From an uncultured Bacteroidales bacterium (lineage in GTDB: Bacteria; Bacteroidota; Bacteroidia; Bacteroidales; P3): a DNA stretch of 64,000 nucleotides. Below the pieces are notes generated by a model, which was given only the letters and a program-made list of their open reading frames with translations, was not told the origin of the DNA and searched no databases. Position numbers and translations under genes: made by a program. Every line of letters begins with the position of its first letter. The first letter of the stretch is position 1. Positions 44,281 to 53,256 of this stretch are shown one piece after another. The stretch lies in the NCBI GenBank assembly GCA_900314925.1, contig OMXC01000007.1, positions 1-64,000 of the forward strand, in the 5' to 3' direction.

Positions 44281-47026
44281 GATGCGCTCGAAGATTGAGG
44301 CCAACGAGTATAAGGACTATATTCTGGGTTTTATCTTCTACAAGTTCCTTTCGGATAAAGAGCTTGAGGTCTTAAGGAAAGACGGATGGACGGAAGATGA
44401 ACTTCCCGAACTGACAGAGGCAGATAAGGAAACCGTCAAGTATCTACAAGGGAAACTGGGCTACTTTATCGCATACGAGAATCTTTTTTCCACCTGGCTA
44501 TCCAGCGGTTCCGACTTCGATGTGTCGAATGTGCGCGATGCACTTTCAGCCTTTGCCCGTCTTATCAACAAAAACCACAAGAAGGTATTCAACAAGATAT
44601 TCCATACGCTCGACACAGGGTTGAGCAAACTTGGAGGCACCTCCTCCGAACAAACCAAGGCCATACTCAAGTTGCTGAAGCTCATCAAGGATATCCCTAC
44701 CGACTCCTCTCAGAACTATGATGTACTTGGCTTCATATACGAATATCTGATTTCCAACTTTGCCGCCAATGCCGGCAAGAAAGCGGGAGAGTTTTATACA
44801 CCTCACGAGGTGGCGCTGCTAATGGCGGAAATTGTTGCCGACCATCTGAAAGATAGGAAGGAAATTCAAATCTATGACCCCACATCGGGCTCGGGTTCGC
44901 TGCTCATTAATATCGGACGAGCCATCGCCAAACATATCGACGACCAGAACAATATCAAGTATTACGCGCAGGAGCTGAAGGAGAATACCTACAACCTGAC
45001 CCGAATGAATCTGGTGATGCGTGGCATCCTACCCGACAATATCATTGTCCGCAATGGTGATACGCTGGAAGCCGATTGGCCCTATTTTGAAGAGACCGAA
45101 GACGGAAAACCGCTGGAAAACACCTTTGAAATGCTGCATGTGGATGCCGTCGTTTCCAATCCTCCTTATTCGCAAGCTTGGGAACCCCAGAACAAAAATT
45201 TCGACCCCCGCTTTGAACGTTACGGTCTCGCCCCAAAGGGTAAAGCCGACTATGCTTTCCTGCTGCACGATTTAGCACACATCAAGCATGATGGTATTGT
45301 GACCATAGTATTGCCTCACGGGGTTCTGTTCCGTGGTGGCGAGGATGAAACAATCCGTCGCAATCTCATTGAATTTAATCATATCGATGCCATCATAGGA
45401 CTTCCCGCCAACATCTTCTTTGGAACGGGTATCGCCACCATCATTATGGTGCTGAAACAAAAGAGGGACAATGAAGATGTGCTGATAATTGACGCTTCAA
45501 AGGGTTTCGTCAAAGAAGGAAAGAACAACAAGCTTCGTGCCTGCGACATCCGTAAGATTGCCGATACTGTTATCCATCGCATAGAAACGCCGAAGTTCTC
45601 TCGCAAAGTAAGCCGCGAGGTTATACGCCAGAATAACTACAACCTCAATATTCCACGCTATGTTGATTCGTCCGAGGCTCTTGAGACGTGGGATGCCTAC
45701 GGTATCATGTTTGGCGGAATCCCCAACCACGAAATAGACCTGTTGTCAAAGTATTGGGACACATTCCCCTCTCTGCGCAGCGACCTCTTTACGCAAAAGG
45801 AAGACTCACCTTGTTCCTACATTCACACGGATGATGTGAGCACCAGCATCCTCGGCAATTTTGATGTGGAAGGATGGAGTACAGGCGTCCGTGAGGCATT
45901 AAAAACTCTGCCCGACTATCTTGACAAGCGGATTATCGGGAACGCCCTAACGTTGAATGTACACCGTGAGGAAAGTGTGCTTGCCGACGAAATCTACCGA
46001 CGAATCGAAAACCGTCCTCTTTTAGACAGATACAACGCCTATCAGATTCTCGACGACCAATGGACAATCATTCACAACGATCTTGAAATGCTGCAAACCG
46101 AGGGCTTCCAGGCTGCGAAGCTGGTAGATCCGAATATGGTTGTAAAGAAAGCCAAAAAAGAAGAGGATGAAGACACTGAAGTACAAGATGGATGGAAAGG
46201 ACACATCCTGCCATTCGAGCTGGTTCAACGCACCATTCTGAAAGAAAAATACGAAGCACTTTTGCAGAAACAAAAGGAGCTGGAAGAAACCATCTCTTCT
46301 TTCGATGACCTGATTCTGGAATTGCCAGAAGAGGAAAAAGAAGCTCTCTTGAATGAGGACAACACAGAGTTTGATATGGAGAGTGTCGATAAAAAACTCG
46401 AAGAGGCCTTCTTGAGTATTGAATCGAAAGAAATAGATGCCCTCAACGCATATTTATCTCTGCTGGATGACGGAGCAAAGAAACCCGCAAAAGTTGCATA
46501 TATTGACAAGTGCCGTGATGTTGAGTGGTCGGCTATCGTGGCATCAAAAGACGGAACCTACTCGAAGAAGAATGTACAAAAACGTATAAACGAGTTGCGC
46601 TTGGAGCATCAATTTCCAGAAGGTAGCTTAGAGTGGATTCTCTTGCAGGTCAGCAAAAAGACAGATAGAGTAAAGAGCCTTAAAAAAGAGATTTCTGCCG
46701 ATGAAAAAGCCTTGCATGAACTAACGAAAACCACCATTGAAAATCTTACCGACGAGCAAGTCAATATGCTCCTTCGCGAAAAGTGGATTGTGCCCCTTTA
46801 CGATCGTTTGCTATCTATGACAGGTGGTATTATTGATGATTTGACAGACAAAGTGACATCCCTTGCTGCCAAATACGAGACAGGCTTGGTCGAGGTGGAA
46901 CAAACCATCACCGATGCCAGCGAATCTCTATCGCTAATGCTTGACGAGTTGGCAGGCTCGAAGTATGATATGCAGGCATATAATCAGCTCAAAGAACTTT
47001 TAAAGCCCGAAAACGATGAAAAATAA
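44234..47026 (+). CDS. hsdM: Type I restriction-modification methylase subunit HsdM (long form)
   Basis: The product is 930 aa, against about 500 for classical HsdM. The N-terminal HsdM_N helical domain (IEANEYKDYILGFIFYKFLSDK) and N6-adenine methylase domain are complete: AdoMet motif I DPTSGSGSLL at about 215-224, catalytic NPPY at about 308-311. From about residue 620 a long charged, coiled-coil extension follows, with Glu/Lys heptads near 675-740. The extension may hold the subunits or the flanking proteins together (inference). It methylates adenine in the HsdS-specified site. Overlaps hsdS by 11 nt. Confidence 0.93.
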   Translation: MNKQQLAAKIWASANKMRSKIEANEYKDYILGFIFYKFLSDKELEVLRKDGWTEDELPELTEADKETVKYLQGKLGYFIAYENLFSTWLSSGSDFDVSNVRDALSAFARLINKNHKKVFNKIFHTLDTGLSKLGGTSSEQTKAILKLLKLIKDIPTDSSQNYDVLGFIYEYLISNFAANAGKKAGEFYTPHEVALLMAEIVADHLKDRKEIQIYDPTSGSGSLLINIGRAIAKHIDDQNNIKYYAQELKENTYNLTRMNLVMRGILPDNIIVRNGDTLEADWPYFEETEDGKPLENTFEMLHVDAVVSNPPYSQAWEPQNKNFDPRFERYGLAPKGKADYAFLLHDLAHIKHDGIVTIVLPHGVLFRGGEDETIRRNLIEFNHIDAIIGLPANIFFGTGIATIIMVLKQKRDNEDVLIIDASKGFVKEGKNNKLRACDIRKIADTVIHRIETPKFSRKVSREVIRQNNYNLNIPRYVDSSEALETWDAYGIMFGGIPNHEIDLLSKYWDTFPSLRSDLFTQKEDSPCSYIHTDDVSTSILGNFDVEGWSTGVREALKTLPDYLDKRIIGNALTLNVHREESVLADEIYRRIENRPLLDRYNAYQILDDQWTIIHNDLEMLQTEGFQAAKLVDPNMVVKKAKKEEDEDTEVQDGWKGHILPFELVQRTILKEKYEALLQKQKELEETISSFDDLILELPEEEKEALLNEDNTEFDMESVDKKLEEAFLSIESKEIDALNAYLSLLDDGAKKPAKVAYIDKCRDVEWSAIVASKDGTYSKKNVQKRINELRLEHQFPEGSLEWILLQVSKKTDRVKSLKKEISADEKALHELTKTTIENLTDEQVNMLLREKWIVPLYDRLLSMTGGIIDDLTDKVTSLAAKYETGLVEVEQTITDASESLSLMLDELAGSKYDMQAYNQLKELLKPENDEK

Positions 47027-48233
47027 TCCAGAAACAAGGTTTCAAGAGTTCGATGAGGAGTGGAAACCATCGACTCTTTCGAATATCGTTACTCGTATAA
47101 AGCGCAAAAACGAGGAGCTTACATCAGATAGAGTTCTAACTATCTCCGCTCAATATGGCCTTATTGATCAAAAAGATTTTTTCAACAAAAGGATAGCCAG
47201 TTCCCTGCTGCAAGGGTATTACTTAATGAAGAAAGGGGAATTTGCATACAATAAAAGCTATTCCAGTGAATATCCCGTTGGAGCCGTAAAACGTCTAAAG
47301 AAATATGACTGGGGTGTATTGTCAACATTGTATATACTATTTACAATCAACGACGAGTCGTTAGCCGAATGGGTAGAGGCCTTTTTTGAATCATCGAAAT
47401 GGCATAATGAGATTACCAAACGAGCATCTGAAGGGGCAAGAAATCATGGACTTCTCAATATCTCACCAACTGACTTTTTCGACCTTCCATTCTGTTATCC
47501 TTCTACTCCCGATGAGCAACACAAGATAGCGCAATTCTTTTCTCGCCTTGATTCGTTGATTACTGCAGAGGACAAGAAGTTGGAGCGACTGAAAACAATT
47601 AAATCCGCCTCGCTCGAAAAGATGTTTCCTAAACAAGGAGAGACGGTCCCCGAAGTCCGATTTAAAGGGTTCACGGGAGAGTGGATGGAGAGTCGCATTG
47701 GAGATTGCTTTTCTGAGAGGAAAGAACGTTCTGGGATTGGCGAGATGCTTTCAGTTACAATTAATTCCGGAGTAAGAAAAGCAAGAGAGCTTGACAGAAC
47801 TGTTCACATTGGTGATACTTCCAATTACAAAGTGGTTCGCCAAGGAGATATTGCATACAATTCAATGCGTATGTGGCAAGGAGCAAGTGGCTATTCCCAA
47901 TATGATGGAATTGTAAGCCCTGCATACACAGTTATCATACCAAAAGAAAGGATTGATTCACGGTTCTTTGCATGTCTCTTTAAAACTCAACACATGATAC
48001 ATGTATTTGAACTTAATTCACAAGGATTAACTTCCGATACATGGAACCTAAAATATGGCCAATTGAGGAGTATCCCTGTAAAATATCCTGTTGACTTAAA
48101 AGAACAAATATATATTGCCGAATATTTCTCTCGACTTGATATCCTTATTTCTGCACAGGAACAGAAGAGCGAGAAATTGCGCTCGTTGAAGAAATCATTC
48201 CTTGAAAAGATGTTTGTATCCACCCCGAAATAA
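47016..48233 (+). CDS. hsdS: Type I specificity subunit HsdS
   Basis: The product is 405 aa. Two target-recognition domains are present: TRD1 about 15-165 and TRD2 about 215-365. Each is followed by the repeated conserved helix pattern (QHKIAQFFSRLDSLITAEDKKLERLKTIKSASLEKMF and QIYIAEYFSRLDILISAQEQKSEKLRSLKKSFLEKMF). Both TRDs are intact, so the recognition site should be bipartite. I see no inverted-repeat recombination cassette or recombinase nearby that would shuffle TRDs. Confidence 0.93.
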   Translation: MKNNPETRFQEFDEEWKPSTLSNIVTRIKRKNEELTSDRVLTISAQYGLIDQKDFFNKRIASSLLQGYYLMKKGEFAYNKSYSSEYPVGAVKRLKKYDWGVLSTLYILFTINDESLAEWVEAFFESSKWHNEITKRASEGARNHGLLNISPTDFFDLPFCYPSTPDEQHKIAQFFSRLDSLITAEDKKLERLKTIKSASLEKMFPKQGETVPEVRFKGFTGEWMESRIGDCFSERKERSGIGEMLSVTINSGVRKARELDRTVHIGDTSNYKVVRQGDIAYNSMRMWQGASGYSQYDGIVSPAYTVIIPKERIDSRFFACLFKTQHMIHVFELNSQGLTSDTWNLKYGQLRSIPVKYPVDLKEQIYIAEYFSRLDILISAQEQKSEKLRSLKKSFLEKMFVSTPK

Positions 48234-48242
48234 CAAAAGAAG

Positions 48243-51200
48243 ATGGCAGAATTTGACAGCGAACCCAAATTTGAGGAGGCTCTGATAAAACTCCTCTATA
48301 CCGACAAGGGTTGGGAACCGGAAGTTCTCCGCTACCCTACCGAAGAACGCCTGATCCAGAACTGGGCGGATATCCTCTATGCCAATAATCGCTCCATTGA
48401 CCGACTGGGCAACTATCCTCTCACCTCGGGCGAAATGGCTCAGATTATTGAACAGGTGAACGACCTGCGCACTCCCTTGCGGCTGAATGAATTCATCAAC
48501 GGCAAAACCATCAGCATACGACGCGACAACGAGGAGGACAAACAGAACTTTGGCCGCGAAGTAAGCTTGAAGATATACGACCGAATGGAGATTGCCCAAG
48601 GTCAAAGCCGCTATCAGATAGCCGAACAACCGTTATTCAAAACACCTCATCCGCTGGCAAGCGACCGCCGAGGCGACTTTATGCTGCTGATTAACGGTAT
48701 GCCTTTGATTCATGTGGAGCTGAAAAAATCGGGCATTCCTGTTTCCCAAGCCTATGGACAGATAGAAAAGTATTCGAATATGGGCATCTTTCAACGGGGT
48801 ATATTCTCGTTGGTACAAATCTTTGTGGCGATGAATCCCGAGGAGATGGTCTATTTTGCCAATCCTGGATTCGAAGGAACCTTCAACCCCAAATTCTACT
48901 TCCATTGGGCAGACGTCAACAACGAACCTATCAATCATTGGAAACAGGTAGCCGAGCATTTCCTGTCGATACCGATGGCACACCAGATGATAGGATTCTA
49001 CACAGTTGCCGACAAGACCGACAATGTGCTGAAGGTGATGCGCTCTTACCAGTTCTATGCCGCCCGCGCCATATCCGACCGTGTAGCCAAATGCCATTGG
49101 GACGAAAAAGAGATCTATGGTGGATACGTGTGGCATACAACGGGAAGTGGAAAGACATTGACCAGCTTCAAATCGGCTCAACTGATAGCCGACTCGAACG
49201 ATGCCGACAAAGTGGTGTTTCTGATGGACAGAATCGAACTGGGCACACAGTCATTCGGTGAATACAAAGGCTTTGCCAATCCGAAACTTGAAGTTTACGA
49301 CACCGAGGACACAGCCGCATTGGTTTCGTTGCTCAAAGACGATCAGAGCAAGCTGATAGTCACTTCTATTCAGAAGATGAGCCGAATTAAGCTGGGTGGG
49401 ACCAACGACAGGGATATCAGCAAAATCAACAAGAAACGCATCGTCATCATTATCGACGAGGCCCACCGTTCGGTGTTCGGGGATATGCTGATTGCTATAC
49501 GAGCCACTTTCAAACATGCCATTTATTTCGGCTTCACAGGAACACCCATCCACGAAGACAATCCAGCAAAGAAGCAGGCCACAAGTTTCATCTTCGGTGA
49601 TGAGATACATAGATACAGCATTGCCGACGGAATAAGGGACAATAATGTGCTGGGCTTTGACCCATATATGGTGCAGACCTACAAGGAACGTGACCTGCGG
49701 AAGATAGTGGCATTGGAAAAGTCCCATTCTCATAGCGAAGAGGAAGCATTGTCTAACCCCAAGAAATCCAAAATCTATCAAAAGTATATGAATGATGTGC
49801 CGATGGCGGGAAGTTGGGATGATTTGGGGAATTACTCGTCGGGTATAGAGGATGAGTTTACGCCTTCGCTATATGAAAACGAAGAGCACCGCAGGGCTGT
49901 GGTTTCGGATATCAAGGAAGTGTGGCTGCAGCACAGCTTGAATAAGAAATATCACGCGTTGTTTGCTACAAGCAGCATTCCTGAGGCTATCGAGTATTAC
50001 CAGTTGTTGAAAGAGGGAATACCTGACATGAAGACCACCTGCCTCTTTGACCCAACGATAGACAATACGGGAGGTGCTGTTATCAAGCAGGATGCCATAT
50101 TGCAGATCCTGACGGATTATAATAGCAGATTCAACAAAACGTATAGGATGTCGCAATACGACAAATTCAAGAAAGATGTGGCCACAAGGATGGCACACAA
50201 AGAACCTTACTTGAATTTGCCGGCAGATAAGCAACTTGATATGCTGATTGTGGTTGACCAGATGCTAACTGGTTTTGACTCGAAATGGGTAAACACACTC
50301 TATTTGGACAAGGTTCGGCAGGATGAAAACCTCATACAAGCATTCTCTCGCACTAACCGTGTGTTTGGTGATGATAAGAAATTTGGTGTGATTCGCTACT
50401 ACCGCAAGCCCTGGACGATGGAAAGGAATGTAGAGAAAGCCATCCGCGAATACTCCGGAAACCGGCCTTTCGGCATCTTCGCGTTCAAACTCAAGGAGAA
50501 CCTTGAAGAGGTCAATAGATTATATGCTAATATAAAGGAACTATTTGAGAACAATGGCATCAACAACTTCGAGCAACTACCGGAAGAGTCTGCGGTGAGA
50601 GCTATGTTCGCCAAAGATTTCCACACTCTGCATGGCTATCTGGAATCGGCCAGAATACAGGGATTTGTCTGGGATAAACTGGAATGGGATTTTGATGGGG
50701 AAACACTCGAGGTTCTGTTGGACGAAGAGACATACAGTATCCTTCTTCAGCGATATAAGGAACTGTATGAGGGAACTGGTGGCGGAGGCGGTGGTGACGA
50801 TGCCCCATACGATATTGACACTCACATCACGCAACTGGCTACAGGGAAAATCAATACCGACTACATGAATTCGCGATTTGTGAAGTTTGTGAAGGCTTTA
50901 CAGATAAACGACTTGTCATCCCCCATTGTGAAAGAAACTCTTGACGAGCTGCACAAATCATTCGCAGCATTATCGCAAGAGGAACAGAAATATGCAAATG
51001 TTTTCCTTGGTGATTTCCAAAGGGGAGCCGTTCAATTAGAAGAAGGAAAGACTTTACGGGATTACATTACCGAGTATCAGAAGAGGGCAAAAGATGACCA
51101 AACACATCGCTTTGCAGAAGCCTTGGGTATCGACGAGGAACAACTTCGTGATTTTATGCAACTAACAATCACAGAGTCGGACATCAATGCTTTTGGACGT

Positions 51201-51878
51201 TTTGACCGGTTGGTAGATTCTGTAGATAGAGCCAAAGCCAAAGCCTATTTTGAACAAGAAGAAGGATGTCCGATACCTGCACGCCGTGTTCCCATGAAGA
51301 TAGCCGATATCTTAAGGCGTTTTGTGTTGAACGGAGGCTTTGAGATTACACCACCTGTCGTCCATACCATATTGCCATATTCTGAGGACGAGCCAGAAAT
51401 GCCACTGGCTGCTGAAGATATCTTTATTTATGGTAGCATACCTGTTGACCTTCCTAATACAAAACGAGAGGCGTTGTTGGACAAGAATCTGGATTTGATA
51501 CTGATGTACGCCATCGGGCCTTCCGCTCGACCAAAAACTGAGGCTGCCGGGAGAATAGCCATTGGTATCAAAGAGGACATGCTGAAAGATGAACAGTTGG
51601 CGGCATACAAGAGCTTGAAGTATCTTCTATTCCATTATTGGAGTAATCCTATGGCTTATCTACTGACAAAAGAACCATTGTTGGTGAATCCTGACAATGT
51701 GCCGACAGATTACCTCAAAAGAATGGAGAAGGATGCAGTAAAATATCTACTGCTTGAATATGATCCCGAAAGTCCATCAAATATCGGCGACATCGATGTT
51801 CTCAAGACTCAGAGAAGAGGAGAAATCAGATATCTGCCATTTGTAACCACGATTGAAAGCATTACCAAAGATGAATAG
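48243..51878 (+). CDS. hsdR: Type I restriction endonuclease HsdR
   Basis: The product is 1211 aa. The N-terminal nuclease has the PD-(D/E)xK arrangement (GDFMLLINGMPLIHVELKK, about 140-162). SF2 helicase motifs follow: Walker A HTTGSGKT at about 297-305, DEAH in IIIDEAHRS at about 402-410, FTGTPI (motif III), and QAFSRTNRV (motif VI). A helical C-terminal part contacts HsdM/HsdS. It translocates DNA and cuts it away from unmodified sites. A Gly run (TGGGGGGD) near residue 850 looks like a flexible hinge. It begins 9 nt after hsdS and overlaps abiH by 8 nt. Confidence 0.95.
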   Translation: MAEFDSEPKFEEALIKLLYTDKGWEPEVLRYPTEERLIQNWADILYANNRSIDRLGNYPLTSGEMAQIIEQVNDLRTPLRLNEFINGKTISIRRDNEEDKQNFGREVSLKIYDRMEIAQGQSRYQIAEQPLFKTPHPLASDRRGDFMLLINGMPLIHVELKKSGIPVSQAYGQIEKYSNMGIFQRGIFSLVQIFVAMNPEEMVYFANPGFEGTFNPKFYFHWADVNNEPINHWKQVAEHFLSIPMAHQMIGFYTVADKTDNVLKVMRSYQFYAARAISDRVAKCHWDEKEIYGGYVWHTTGSGKTLTSFKSAQLIADSNDADKVVFLMDRIELGTQSFGEYKGFANPKLEVYDTEDTAALVSLLKDDQSKLIVTSIQKMSRIKLGGTNDRDISKINKKRIVIIIDEAHRSVFGDMLIAIRATFKHAIYFGFTGTPIHEDNPAKKQATSFIFGDEIHRYSIADGIRDNNVLGFDPYMVQTYKERDLRKIVALEKSHSHSEEEALSNPKKSKIYQKYMNDVPMAGSWDDLGNYSSGIEDEFTPSLYENEEHRRAVVSDIKEVWLQHSLNKKYHALFATSSIPEAIEYYQLLKEGIPDMKTTCLFDPTIDNTGGAVIKQDAILQILTDYNSRFNKTYRMSQYDKFKKDVATRMAHKEPYLNLPADKQLDMLIVVDQMLTGFDSKWVNTLYLDKVRQDENLIQAFSRTNRVFGDDKKFGVIRYYRKPWTMERNVEKAIREYSGNRPFGIFAFKLKENLEEVNRLYANIKELFENNGINNFEQLPEESAVRAMFAKDFHTLHGYLESARIQGFVWDKLEWDFDGETLEVLLDEETYSILLQRYKELYEGTGGGGGGDDAPYDIDTHITQLATGKINTDYMNSRFVKFVKALQINDLSSPIVKETLDELHKSFAALSQEEQKYANVFLGDFQRGAVQLEEGKTLRDYITEYQKRAKDDQTHRFAEALGIDEEQLRDFMQLTITESDINAFGRFDRLVDSVDRAKAKAYFEQEEGCPIPARRVPMKIADILRRFVLNGGFEITPPVVHTILPYSEDEPEMPLAAEDIFIYGSIPVDLPNTKREALLDKNLDLILMYAIGPSARPKTEAAGRIAIGIKEDMLKDEQLAAYKSLKYLLFHYWSNPMAYLLTKEPLLVNPDNVPTDYLKRMEKDAVKYLLLEYDPESPSNIGDIDVLKTQRRGEIRYLPFVTTIESITKDE

Positions 51879-52950
51879 GATTGTTCTCATAGGCAACGGC
51901 TTCGATAAAGCTCATGGTCTGAAAACAGGATATGAGGATTTCGTTCATTGGTATTGGACTCAATGGGGGAATAAATTGTTGAAATTCGAATCTGTGAAAG
52001 AAGAAGATGAATTATGCTCATTTGAATTATTGGGTGATTACCATTATTTATGTTGGAGGTTGGTAGCCGATAAATATATTGAGAAATTATTAAACCCCAA
52101 TCAATTTGATGGGTATAATTTTATAAAATGGGTAAGGAATCTCCGGTATGGCGTCATCGAATATAAAAGTGAACTGTTAAAGAGAATAAGCCAAAGCGTC
52201 GAGTCTAAGAAATGGGTGGATATTGAAAATATCTACTACGAGATTCTAGTTCGGGAAAAAAGTTTTGGCAACAGATACAAGATCCTGAATAACCAGCTGG
52301 ACTTTTTGAGAGGAAAGTTAATAGAGTACTTGCTTGAAATAGAAAAAAGTGATTTTACATTGATTGAGAGTATTAAAGAAAAAATATTTCGTCCCATCAA
52401 AAGATGCGAGGTGTCGGTTAGATATCGTTATAAGACTGAAGATTTCTTTACACTCTCGAATATCATGTTGCTAAACTTCAACTATACTAGCACCCCTGAA
52501 ATATACTTGGATGACGAGGCAACAATCAACTATATACATGGAAAATTAGACAATCCCCAAAGTGTGATTTTTGGCTATGGGGATGAGTTGGACGAGAATT
52601 ATAAGAGGCTCAAGGAGCAAAATGATAGCGAGTGTATGCGTCATGTGAAGTCCATCCGATATCTGGAACACGACAACTACCGGCGCATGCTCGAGTTCAT
52701 CGAGTCGGACTCTTTCCAAGTCGTCATTATGGGGCACTCCTGTGGCAATAGCGACCGAACATTGCTTAACACCATCTTCGAACACCCTAACTGCGTATCG
52801 ATAAAACCATATTATTACCAGATAAACGACAAGACAGACAACTATTCTGAATTGACAATAAACATCAACCGAAACTTCAACGACCCAAAACAGATGCGCG
52901 ACCGCGTGGTATGCAAAGACTATTGCGAACCACTTGTATCTAAAGAGTGA
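51871..52950 (+). CDS. AbiH-family abortive infection protein
   Basis: About 359 aa from ATG 51871, which overlaps the end of hsdR (ATGAATAG). The N-terminal IVLIGNGFDKAHGLKTGYEDF is the AbiH signature. The later NFNYTSTPEIY, YIHGKLD and VIMGHSCGNSDR segments match the SIR2-like Rossmann core of the family. AbiH blocks phage multiplication in lactococci by a poorly known mechanism; SIR2-like relatives consume NAD+. Its overlap with hsdR makes it part of the restriction operon, probably a backup response when restriction fails (inference). Confidence 0.88.
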   Translation: MNRIVLIGNGFDKAHGLKTGYEDFVHWYWTQWGNKLLKFESVKEEDELCSFELLGDYHYLCWRLVADKYIEKLLNPNQFDGYNFIKWVRNLRYGVIEYKSELLKRISQSVESKKWVDIENIYYEILVREKSFGNRYKILNNQLDFLRGKLIEYLLEIEKSDFTLIESIKEKIFRPIKRCEVSVRYRYKTEDFFTLSNIMLLNFNYTSTPEIYLDDEATINYIHGKLDNPQSVIFGYGDELDENYKRLKEQNDSECMRHVKSIRYLEHDNYRRMLEFIESDSFQVVIMGHSCGNSDRTLLNTIFEHPNCVSIKPYYYQINDKTDNYSELTININRNFNDPKQMRDRVVCKDYCEPLVSKE

Positions 52951-53020
52951 GAGGGTAACTGTCAATGAATAACACGAAAAAAACAACTCATAGATGAAGA
53001 GCTGGAAGAACAATAGGTGA

Positions 53021-53116
53021 GATTGCGTTAATATGTGATTGCGTAAATGCAGGAATGTGTAAATCTTAGAACGTGTAAATGTGATTTAAGAATGTGCTAA
53101 TGTGTTAACGTATGAG
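53021..53116. repeat. 8-bp phased array of 12 units
   Basis: GATTGCGT, TAATATGT, GATTGCGT, AAATGCAG, GAATGTGT, AAATCTTA, GAACGTGT, AAATGTGA, TTTAAGAA, TGTGCTAA, TGTGTTAA, CGTATGAG, all in register. It fills most of the 52951-53256 gap after abiH. The rest holds the next promoter. Confidence 0.75.
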
Positions 53117-53225
53117 CCGTAGGCCGCGTGGTGTGCCGTCGGCTCGGCCGACAATACTGCAGAAAAAGAAAAAATAAAATGAGCAATGCGCTATTATAAA
53201 TGGCTGACATTTGAAATAAAACCCG

Positions 53226-53233
53226 TATCTTTG
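53226..53233 (+). promoter_or_regulatory. -7 element for the AlbA_2 gene
   Basis: TATCTTTG followed by CAC, 23 nt before ATG 53257. Confidence 0.65.
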
Positions 53234-53256
53234 CACCCGGAAACAATTATTGAGAT

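Noticed and set aside
47016..48233. Phase-variable hsdS shuffling locus
   Set aside because: No second or partial hsdS, no inverted repeats and no recombinase gene nearby.
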